This document shows, in pieces, positions 57,026 through 64,000 of a DNA stretch of 64,000 nucleotides (its first letter is position 1; every line of letters begins with the position of its first letter). The notes below the pieces were generated by a model. That model saw nothing but the letters and a program-made list of their open reading frames with translations. It did not search any database and had not been told where the DNA came from. The stretch is from assembly GCA_963705525.1 (NCBI GenBank), contig CAVPJW010000003.1:248001-312000 (forward strand), given 5' to 3'. A program made the translations under genes and the position numbers. This stretch comes from CAVPJW01 sp963705525. GTDB lineage: Bacteria; Acidobacteriota; Vicinamibacteria; Vicinamibacterales; CAVPJW01.

Positions 57026-58078
57026 TCAGTTCGTCACGATACCTATCTCTGCCACCCACGAACCCGTCGCCACCGCGGGCGACTCCTGAATCCCCAGCAG
57101 AATCGCATTGCCCACGGGCGACTTGATCACTTCCACTTCGTCTCCAAACACATCGACGACACGAGCGATCGGCGTCCCTTCGCTCAGCGACTCGCCCGGC
57201 TGCTTGAGCGCGTAGAAGAACCCGCCTCGCGAAGGGGTCACGATTCGATACTTCTCGATGATCGTGTGCCGATCGACGCGCGCGGCGGTTCCGATCACAA
57301 TTCCGAGGTTCTTCAGGAAATTGAGCGCGAACTCGGCCTGCTTGTCGTCCTGCTGACGGCTCATGACACCGCCGCCACCCACTTCGAGAAGAAAGGCGGG
57401 GATGCCCATCGCCGGCAGGTTGATGGTGATGTCGGATGAAAATATCTTGTCGCGGTCGCGCCAGAGCGTCGGGACACCGAACATCCGCGCGAGCTCTTCC
57501 ATCCTCGCCACCGGCACGGTGCCCGTCACCGTGTAGATGACGAACGGGTGCTGCACAAAGTGATCACCGCCGGTGTGCAGATCGACGATGAAGTCCGCGT
57601 GATCCTTCCAGAGCGCGGTGTAGAGCGATCCGATCCGTTCGGTCGCGAACCGTGCGCGCCCTCCGAATGCGTCGCCGAAGTCCATGAGATCGTCGGGCGA
57701 CGGATTGACGCGACGGAACGCCTGAAAGGCAGGCGGATTGGCGACGGGAATCAGCACGACAAGTCCCTTGAGCGTGGCAGGGTCGAGTGCTTTCGCGATG
57801 CGCTGAATGGCCAGGGCGCCACCCCACTCATCGCCGTGTCCGCAGGCAATCAACCAGGCCACCGGCCCGCGTTCCCGCCCGGCAATGACGATGACCGGCG
57901 CGGCGACCTGCGATCCGTCGGCATATTCAATGAGCGGGAGCCGTCCGCGCGTGACCTCTCCCGGTCGCACCTCGGCGGTACCGACGCGATCGGGCCACGA
58001 TGCGGCTGCGGCGGGCGATCCGATGAGGCACGACACAAGGCCGAAGATTCCTCCCACGAGCGCCGGCCCTCGAGTCAT
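57026..58078 (-). CDS. Succinylglutamate desuccinylase/aspartoacylase-family zinc hydrolase, exported
   Basis: 350 residues. Signal peptide GIFGLVSCLIGSPAAAA. Zinc-site motif CGHGDEWGGAL (His and Glu), second His in VDLHTGGDH; the C-terminal beta domain has DEVEVIKSPVGNAIL. Family members hydrolyse N-acyl amino acids. The export signal suggests action on peptides or acyl-amino acids in the periplasm. Confidence 0.87.
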   Translation of the reverse strand: MTRGPALVGGIFGLVSCLIGSPAAAASWPDRVGTAEVRPGEVTRGRLPLIEYADGSQVAAPVIVIAGRERGPVAWLIACGHGDEWGGALAIQRIAKALDPATLKGLVVLIPVANPPAFQAFRRVNPSPDDLMDFGDAFGGRARFATERIGSLYTALWKDHADFIVDLHTGGDHFVQHPFVIYTVTGTVPVARMEELARMFGVPTLWRDRDKIFSSDITINLPAMGIPAFLLEVGGGGVMSRQQDDKQAEFALNFLKNLGIVIGTAARVDRHTIIEKYRIVTPSRGGFFYALKQPGESLSEGTPIARVVDVFGDEVEVIKSPVGNAILLGIQESPAVATGSWVAEIGIVTN

Positions 58079-58152
58079 CGACTATCCTCCCGATGTGAAA
58101 ATCAGTCGAACGGTGATGCAGCCGCATCCTACAATCTACGGTCGCCACGCGC

Positions 58153-60370
58153 ATGATCAATCGACGCGATTTTCTTGCCGGGGGGAGCGCCGCTGCGGCG
58201 GCGTTTCTGTTCCCCCAATCGAGCTCCCGCACGATCGAGTGGCGCGCGATCAGGTTCATCGCGCGCGAACGCGCCTCCGACATCGAGCGCACCGCGATCG
58301 AGGACGCCGCCGATCTGCTTCGCCACGCGATTGGCGCCCCAATTCCTATCCTCACAGAGAGCACATCGTGGGGCCCTGCCGACGTCTTCATCGGGGTCGG
58401 CGCCAACAAGTGGACCTCTTCATCGCCGGTGCCTGCCGCAATCGGCGCCTATCGAATCGAACGCAACGCGTCCCTCGATGGTCCGCGCATGGTCATCTCG
58501 GGCGCCGATCCCGAAGGCGCGCGCAATGGGCTGTACGCGTTTCTGGAGCGATGCGGTTTCTCGTTCTTCCGTGACGGCGAGGTCGTGCCACTCCTCCGGG
58601 GGCCGGCGACACTCGAGATGGCGCCGGTCAACGAGCTACCCGCCTTCCGCTGGCGCGGCGACATGATCTGGGACAACTACCTCGGGCCACGGCGCTATTG
58701 CGCCGCCGTCTGGGGCGATGCGGACTGGGAGCGTGCGCTCCTCTTCATGGCGCGCAATCGCCTGAACTTTCTCGAGTTCTATCCGCCTCTCGAATACATC
58801 CTGGCGCAAGCGTTCCCCGCGGCGAAGGGTCTGGGCGACGGTGCGGTCTGGAAGTCCGACTTCAAACACGCGATGGCGCAACGCGTACTCGCACGTGGAC
58901 GGGCGCTCGGGATTCATTTCATGCACGTGTTGAACTACGGATTCTTCCCGGAACCGATTCGCGAGCTTTATCCGAAGCTCGAATGGGCGAACGGCCACCT
59001 CTGTGCCCACCAGCCCGAGCTCGCCCAGATGGCGGAGAAAACGTGGCGGACACTGATCGACGAGCTCGGCACCGATCACCTGTATGCCATCCGCCATCGC
59101 GGCGAGGAAGGCCAATCGTACAGCGACCCCTGCCGATCGGTGACCAAGGCCGACGGCTTCAACCAGGCAATCGGTGTGCTGAAGCGCATCGACGCCGAGT
59201 GCGACGATGACCGTCTGGACCTGGGGCGAGAAACTCCCCGATCTCTTCGCAGAACTGCCATCCGAGATTCGCGCCGCGCACATCCGCCACGGAATGGCGG
59301 GTGTGTTCGGCGACCGCGGCGAGGGCCGCGAGCAAGTCGATGGCGCGCCGACGTTGCCGATCGGCCGTCGATGGCTATCCGGACAGTTCACGGTGTTCGG
59401 CGGCAATGAGACGCTCGCCCAGACGCCGTGGAACGATGTGGACGCCCTCGCGCGCGACGCGCGAGCCGACCGCCTCAGCGAAGGCTGCGAGGGATATTTT
59501 CAGTGGCCCGAATGGAGCGGTACGTCGCCCTGGACGTCGAGCGCGATCGCGAGAATTGCCTGGTCGCCCGATCGATTCCCTGGACGGGAGATCGCGCTCG
59601 CGACTTACGCGAAGGCGCGGCACGGCGACGAGGCCGAGGCGTTCCTGAAGGGATTTCTTCCGCTCGTTCGCGCCGGGAACGCACGGATCACGAGCACACC
59701 GCGCAAGCGGCTGCTGGTTCCCTACTTCCTCGCGTCGAGTGAACTGGCGATCCTCAATGATGTGCGGACGGGTGCGCGAGCGGTTGCTGAAGCCGTGGTC
59801 CGCGCGCAATCGCCGCTCCTCGATCGGGACTTCGTCGATCTCTGTGCATGGGCGTCGGTCCGGCAGGCGCACGTCTTCGAAGCGGCCTCGTACCTCGCTC
59901 ACCTGGAACGCGACAACACACGGGCCAATGACTTGCTCGCCCGCGCGGAGACCACATGGCGCGCGCTTCACGATCTTCTGGCCGAAGTGCCTGAGTTGTC
60001 CGTCATCGAGGCCGCCCGCGCGGCCGCGCGCACGGGACCATTGTCGGCGCGCGTGGTCGACTCGTTCTGGACCAGCGCATGCGACTTCTATGGCGGCTAT
60101 CCGCTGGTCTTGTCGCCAGAAGCCATCGAGCTGGTCTATCTTGAACAGCTCCGGGCGTTGCGAGCGCGCCTCGAGGACGCCGCGCGCCGGGACACGCTCG
60201 CGCGCGCTCGACTCGCCCGGGTGGTTCTGGCACGACTTCCCCGTCAAATCGTGGGCTGACGCGGTGCGCAAGGTGCCGTCGGAGGATCCCGCGGCGTTCG
60301 AGCGTGAGATGAGACAACGATTGAGTGACGCGATCGGCAACGCGCGACCGGAACCGGCAACTACGGGACG
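58153..60370 (+). CDS. Tat-exported glycoside hydrolase-like protein (GH89/alpha-N-acetylglucosaminidase-like), frameshifted
   Basis: Joined length about 740 residues. Tat signal NRRDFLAGGSAAAA, then an N-terminal glycosidase helper domain (GARNGLYAFLERCGFSFF), a catalytic-domain-like part (RWRGDMIWDNYLGPRR, WERALLFMARNRLNFLEFYPP), and a helical C-terminus. The conserved frame shifts by one base near 59203 (resuming TVWTWGEKLPDLF) and again in a GC run at 60200-60206 (resuming LDSPGWFWHDFPVKSW). The exact end is unclear; sequence after about 60365 looks non-coding. GH89 assignment rests on pattern only; a DUF4838-type hydrolase is the alternative. Confidence 0.65.
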
Positions 60371-60387
60371 TGTCCGACCATCCGTCA

Positions 60388-60401
60388 ACTCACGCGTGAG
60401 T
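60388..60401. repeat. 14-bp perfect palindrome
   Basis: ACTCACGCGTGAGT reads the same on both strands. It lies in the spacer between the glycosidase-like gene end and the toxin gene; candidate protein site or hairpin, no T-run. Confidence 0.4.
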
Positions 60402-60504
60402 AGTCACGGTGCTTCCCGATTCGTCACGGGGTGCCTGGGTCTGGCCTTGCCGGCACCGTTCGAAAGCGCGCCGCGCAATCTCCCCGCACCTGTCCGACAA
60501 CTGG

Positions 60505-60888
60505 CTACACGTCAAACCCCAGCTTCCGCGCCACCTCCCGCTGCCGCTTGTCCAGCGTGAGGAACGTCAGGCCGTCGGCTTCTGGGACGACGAAAAGTGC
60601 GCACGCGAGATGCCAGAGATCTGCGCCCTTCAACGATCCAAGTCCTTCAATCCTTCGAAACTCCTCTGTGAGGGGCCGATCCGGATAGATCCAGCTGACC
60701 GAGTCGAAAAGACGTGACGGATCGTCGGCGACGCCTTCACGGATCGCCGCTGCGCGCACCTCAGCCTCAAGCAGGTTCGCAGCAACGACCCGCTCACACC
60801 CGTCAAGGCGAGTGGCGACCGCCGCTGATCCAGGCTCGCCGAACGCGATGGCGATCAGGCAGGATGAGTCAACGTAGGCGAGAGTCAT
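60505..60888 (-). CDS. vapC: VapC-family PIN-domain toxin
   Basis: 127 residues. PIN-domain acids are present: Asp in AYVDSSCLI, Glu in LLEAEVRAAA, Asp in LKGADLWHLA and Asp in FLTLDKRQ. VapC toxins are RNases of tRNA or rRNA. The start overlaps the antitoxin stop by 4 bases (ATGA), the usual coupling in such modules. Confidence 0.92.
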   Translation of the reverse strand: MTLAYVDSSCLIAIAFGEPGSAAVATRLDGCERVVAANLLEAEVRAAAIREGVADDPSRLFDSVSWIYPDRPLTEEFRRIEGLGSLKGADLWHLACALFVVPEADGLTFLTLDKRQREVARKLGFDV

Positions 60889-61157
60889 TCTCGCGAGTCG
60901 AGAAATCGTTTCAGGGCGCCGGGTTTTCTGACGAGGAGGCGCGAACCCGACGAAGACGACCGCCTCCGCGAAATCAGACCGCGGTCTTCAAGACGCTGCA
61001 GCACCTTCCCGAGTGGCTGCTTCTCGCGGGCGATCGGCGCAATCTCAGCCACCTGCTCGCCCCGATAGGCGATAATCACTCGTTTTCCGGCCCGCACTTT
61101 TCTCATGACCTCGCTGAATCGGGCCTTCGCTTCGTAGGTCGAATAGATGTCAGCCAT
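60885..61157 (-). CDS. Phd/YefM-type antitoxin
   Basis: 90 residues. The N-terminal DNA-binding fold of Phd/YefM shows in IYSTYEAKARFSEVMRKV and VIIAYRGEQVAEIAPI. The basic C-terminus should bind the toxin. GGGAG lies before the ATG. Transcribed from a promoter with an overlapping palindromic operator at 61177-61197, as in other autoregulated modules. Confidence 0.9.
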   Translation of the reverse strand: MADIYSTYEAKARFSEVMRKVRAGKRVIIAYRGEQVAEIAPIAREKQPLGKVLQRLEDRGLISRRRSSSSGSRLLVRKPGALKRFLDSRE

Positions 61158-63351
61158 TCCGAACTCCCAGACTCCAATTATAACTAGTCAGACTAGTCTG
61201 CACAACGGCGGGGCGCTCCCGGTTCCACCCTCGGCTCGGCAGCGTCGCGGGGCACGCTGGTGGTCTGTGCTCGTGACCGCACTGCTCTCGTCCGCCGCCT
61301 GCACCACTCCAGCCCCGCCCGCTCCAAAGACGGAGATTCTCTGGGACACCTGGGGCATACCGCACGTTTTCGCCGCCGACGAACGCGCGCTCTTTCGCGC
61401 ATTTGGCTACGCGCAGATGGAGAGCCACGGCAATCTGATTCTCCGCCTCTATGGACAGGCGAGAGGGCGGGCCGCTGAGTACTGGGGCGAGCGCTACTTG
61501 AACGACGATGGGTGGGTGAGGACGATGGGAGTGCCAGCGCGCGCACGCGAGTGGTATGACGCGCAGTCGACCGACTTCCGCCAGGACCTCGACGCTTTCG
61601 CCGACGGCATCAATCGATATGCGAAGGATCATCCAGACCGGCTCGAACAGGAGGTCCGTGTCGTCCTTCCCGTAGACGCCGTCGATGTGCTGGCTCACTC
61701 GCAGCGCATCGTCCACTTCATGTTCGTGTCGTCGCCGGCCCAGGTCAGAGCGGCGAATCGCGAGATGGCCAGCCTGAAAGGATCGAACGCCTGGGCCATC
61801 GGGCCGAACCGTTCGGCCAGCGGCCATCCGCTGCTGCTCGCCAATCCCCACCTGCCGTGGTCGGACTTCTGGCTCTTCTACGAGGCGCATCTGACGGCTC
61901 CCGGCGTGGACGTCTACGGTTCGACGCTGGTGGGCTTTCCGATGCTGGCTATCGCCTTCAACGACTCGCTCGGCTGGACGCATACGGTCAACACCATTGA
62001 CGCGTCGGACGCGTATCTGCTGACGCTGGCCGATGAAGACAGCTATCGGTGGGAGGGCGGCGTTCGGCGCTTCGAGACGGCGACGGAAACCATGAAGGTC
62101 CGGATGAAAGACGGCTCCCTCAAGGACGAACCGCTCATCGTCCGCCGCTCCGTGCATGGACCGATCGTGGCCAGCGGTGAAGGCAAGGCCGTGGCGCTCC
62201 GAGTTGCAGGACTCGATCAGCCGGGCATGCTCGAGGAGTGGTGGCGGATGGGGCGCGCGCGAAATCTGCACGAGTTCGAAGCTGCGCTCGAGACGCTGCA
62301 GATCCCCATGTTCAACGTCATCTATGCGGATCGTGATGGCCACATCCTGTACTTCTTCGGAGGCCGCGTGCCGCTGAGGCGCTCCGGCCGATTCAACACG
62401 TGGGCAGGCCTCATTCCGGGATACACGCCTGAAACGCTCTGGGACCGGACGCTGCCGTACGAGGCACTTCCCCGCCTGGTCGATCCGGCGACAGGCTGGC
62501 TCCAGAATGCCAACGATCCGCCGTGGACTGCGACCATCCCGGTATCGCTCAATCCCATGAAGTACCCGGGTTACATCGCGCCGCGGTTCATGCATTTTCG
62601 CGCGCAGAGCTCAGCGCACATGCTGTCGGACGACGCGAGCGTGACCTTCGACGAGCTCGTGGCCGACAAGCATTCGACGCGATCGGAGCTCGCCGACCGG
62701 ATCCTCGACGAACTGGTCCTCGCCGCCCGCAGGAGCGGGAATGCCGGCGCGCGAAAGGCGGCGGACGTCCTCGCCGCCTGGGACCGCAGGACGGACGCGA
62801 ACAGTCGGGGTGCGGTGCTCTTCGCCGCGTGGGCCCAGGCCGTCGGACTCACGGACACCGAAGGTGAAGGCCGGCTTCCCGTCTTCGCCACGCAGTGGGA
62901 TCCGGACGACCCGACGGCCACGCCCCACGGGCTGGCGAGTCCCGCAAAGGCGGTCGCGGCCCTTCAATCGGCAGCGGCCAGCGTGCAGAAGTCGTATGGC
63001 GCGCTCGATGTGCCGTGGGGTGACGTCAATCGGCTGCGATATGCCGGCAAGGATCTCCCGGGGAACGGCGCGCCGGGCGACCCCCTCGGCGTGTTCCGCG
63101 CCGCCTACTACGCGCCGGGTCCCGATGGGCGGCCTCAGATCGTCGCCGGCGACACGTACGTCGCCGTGATCGAATTCTCGACACCGGTGCGCGCGAAAGG
63201 ACTTCTGAGTTACGGTAACGCGACACAGCCGGGGTCGCCGCACATGGGCGATCAGCTCGAGCTCTTCGCGAGGAAGGAATTGAGGCCGATCTGGAGGACG
63301 AGGGGGGAGGTCGAGGAGCATTTGGAGAAAAGAGAGCAACTGACGCCGTAG
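61147..63351 (+). CDS. Penicillin acylase-family Ntn hydrolase, lipoprotein-like
   Basis: Up to 734 residues. The N-terminus has SVLVTALLSSAACTTP, a lipobox-like signal; GTG 61267 begins shortly before it, while ATG 61147 would overlap the antitoxin. The autocatalytic nucleophile is the Ser in SLKGSNAWAIGPNRS, the start of the beta chain. NPHLPWSDFWLFYEAHL and HTVNTIDASDAYLL are family blocks. Substrates in the family include penicillins, acyl-homoserine lactones and other acyl amides; this one is not identifiable. Confidence 0.9.
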   Translation: MSAIPNSQTPIITSQTSLHNGGALPVPPSARQRRGARWWSVLVTALLSSAACTTPAPPAPKTEILWDTWGIPHVFAADERALFRAFGYAQMESHGNLILRLYGQARGRAAEYWGERYLNDDGWVRTMGVPARAREWYDAQSTDFRQDLDAFADGINRYAKDHPDRLEQEVRVVLPVDAVDVLAHSQRIVHFMFVSSPAQVRAANREMASLKGSNAWAIGPNRSASGHPLLLANPHLPWSDFWLFYEAHLTAPGVDVYGSTLVGFPMLAIAFNDSLGWTHTVNTIDASDAYLLTLADEDSYRWEGGVRRFETATETMKVRMKDGSLKDEPLIVRRSVHGPIVASGEGKAVALRVAGLDQPGMLEEWWRMGRARNLHEFEAALETLQIPMFNVIYADRDGHILYFFGGRVPLRRSGRFNTWAGLIPGYTPETLWDRTLPYEALPRLVDPATGWLQNANDPPWTATIPVSLNPMKYPGYIAPRFMHFRAQSSAHMLSDDASVTFDELVADKHSTRSELADRILDELVLAARRSGNAGARKAADVLAAWDRRTDANSRGAVLFAAWAQAVGLTDTEGEGRLPVFATQWDPDDPTATPHGLASPAKAVAALQSAAASVQKSYGALDVPWGDVNRLRYAGKDLPGNGAPGDPLGVFRAAYYAPGPDGRPQIVAGDTYVAVIEFSTPVRAKGLLSYGNATQPGSPHMGDQLELFARKELRPIWRTRGEVEEHLEKREQLTP
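61177..61197 (-). promoter_or_regulatory. Promoter and palindromic operator of the toxin-antitoxin module
   Basis: TATAAT on the minus strand at 61177-61182 is a perfect -10 box about 20 bases before the antitoxin ATG. ACTAGTC (61183-61189) and GACTAGT (61191-61197) are exact inverted arms around one A, directly upstream of the -10 box where an antitoxin dimer would repress. Confidence 0.75.
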
Positions 63352-63362
63352 CGGGATTGCTG

Positions 63363-63467
63363 CAGTTCTTAGTGCTTGGTGCTTAGTTCTTAGGGTTATC
63401 GCATCGCACTAAGAACAAAGCACTATGAACTCGCACTAAGAACTAAGTACTCAGAACCAAGAACTGT
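63363..63467. repeat. GTTCTTAG/CTAAGAAC inverted repeat tract
   Basis: GCAGTTCTTAGTGCTTGG and GTTCTTAGGG units are followed, after a spacer, by CACTAAGAAC, GCACTATGAAC, CTAAGAACTAAG and CAGAACCAAGAAC, the opposite orientation. Same family as the tract at 13645. Confidence 0.75.
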
Positions 63468-63483
63468 CACCATTGAGATCCTC

Positions 63484-64000
63484 ATGCGCCCTGTGATCCT
63501 CTTTCTCCTGCTGGCGCTCGCCCCCGCCCCTGCCCTCGCGCAGACCGTTTCGCTCAACGGCGAGTGGAGCTTCCTGCCCGATCCCGGCAGGTCGTTGACG
63601 GTCACTGCGCTGGCGAATGCGCCGAACGCCAGGCGCGCGAAGGTGCCCGGCTCCTGGCAATCGCAGTTCGAGGACCTGCGCGACTACGCAGGAGTCGCGT
63701 GGTACTGGCGCAGCGTGGATGCCTCGTTGCCGGCAGATCGCGTGGCGCTCCTCAGGTTCGGCGCCGTCGACTATCGCGCCGAGGTGTACGTCAACGGCCA
63801 GCCCGCTGGCCGTCATGAAGGCGGGTTTCTTCCCTTCGAGTTGGATGTCACCTCGCTCTGGAAATCAGGCACGAACGTCGTGGCGCTCCGGGTGGTGGAC
63901 GCCGGCGGATCGGCTCCGGAGGTGGAAGGCATTCGATTCGCGGAGATTCCGCATGGCAAGCAGGACTGGTATGTCCAGACCAGCGGCCCGTGGCAGGACG
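63484..64000 (+). CDS. Glycoside hydrolase family 2-like protein (3'-truncated)
   Basis: The frame is open from ATG 63484 to the window edge. A signal peptide (ILFLLLALAPAPALAQ) is followed by the GH2 sugar-binding jelly-roll start: VSLNGEWSFLPDPG, RAKVPGSWQSQ, YAGVAWYWRSV, YRAEVYVNGQPAGRHEGGF and PFELDVTSLWKSGTN. Such enzymes are secreted beta-galactosidases or related. The catalytic domain lies beyond the window. Confidence 0.85.
   Translation, partial: MRPVILFLLLALAPAPALAQTVSLNGEWSFLPDPGRSLTVTALANAPNARRAKVPGSWQSQFEDLRDYAGVAWYWRSVDASLPADRVALLRFGAVDYRAEVYVNGQPAGRHEGGFLPFELDVTSLWKSGTNVVALRVVDAGGSAPEVEGIRFAEIPHGKQDWYVQTSGPWQD

Noticed and set aside
19720..60206. Programmed ribosomal frameshifting as cause of the frame changes
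   Set aside because: No shared slippery heptamer or downstream structure at the sites, and they lie in unrelated genes at random positions.
61150..62595. 481-codon ORF on the minus strand opposite the penicillin acylase
   Set aside because: Antisense shadow; the plus strand encodes clear Ntn-hydrolase motifs.
1..64000. Mobile element or prophage
   Set aside because: No transposase, integrase, terminal repeats with target duplications, tRNA attachment site or phage structural genes were seen.

Overview
The window is about 65% GC and almost fully coding. No gap without a gene exceeds about 260 bases, and I found no rRNA, tRNA, CRISPR array, transposase or phage gene. The gene content points to a soil-type Acidobacteriota, probably Vicinamibacteria-like. 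This is inferred from style, not from a marker gene: many exported M28/M14-type metallopeptidases, a Ser/Thr kinase fused to a TolB-type propeller, an HTH-TolB membrane protein, DUF2330, and Tat-exported PLP enzymes. It reads as ordinary chromosome with one small toxin-antitoxin module.

Layout. 1-6.7 kb (+): truncated PYROXD2/phytoene-desaturase-like oxidoreductase, GCPII-type M28 peptidase, then a tight trio of P5CDH-like aldehyde dehydrogenase, D-threonine-aldolase-like PLP enzyme and a bacterial microcompartment (BMC-H) shell protein. This trio is the most interesting locus. 6.7-11.6 kb (-): M14 peptidase, glycine oxidase, pterin carbinolamine dehydratase and MerR regulator in one run. 11.7-26.8 kb: small exported proteins, lactate permease, HTH-TolB protein, frameshifted aromatic amino acid decarboxylase, OmpA-like barrel, SixA, RmuC, HtrA-like protease, amidohydrolase and quinone reductase. 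26.9-39.3 kb: RnfD-like membrane protein with DUF2330, a frameshifted M28 with a PqqD-like tail, RidA, orphan ModA, an ERMP1-like M28, AAA ATPase, UMF1 transporter and a frameshifted phosphodiesterase. 39.3-46.7 kb (-): a complete drug-exporter operon (TetR, HlyD, ABC ATPase, TolC, ABC ATPase, two permeases) behind a perfect palindromic operator. 46.7-53.2 kb: two Tat-exported SelA-like PLP proteins, an M19 protein lacking metal ligands, GNAT, DDAH and a lyxose-isomerase-like cupin. 53.3-64 kb: kinase-TolB protein, AstE-like hydrolase, GH89-like protein, Phd/VapC module, penicillin acylase and a truncated GH2 enzyme.

Two features run through the whole window. First, at least ten single-base frame changes interrupt otherwise well-conserved proteins (decarboxylase, M28, phosphodiesterase, SelA-like, kinase, GH89-like). 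Seven or eight are +1 and at least one falls in a G homopolymer. Residual sequencing indels are the simplest explanation. Second, eight intergenic gaps carry degenerate 7-8 bp repeats, often starting right after a stop codon and in two convergent gaps folding into long hairpins.

Functionally the region looks like a peptide and amino-acid scavenging chromosome segment: exported peptidases feed amino acids to cytoplasmic enzymes (ALDH, D-threonine aldolase-like, glycine oxidase, decarboxylase, DDAH), with sugar-related hydrolases and isomerases towards the right end.
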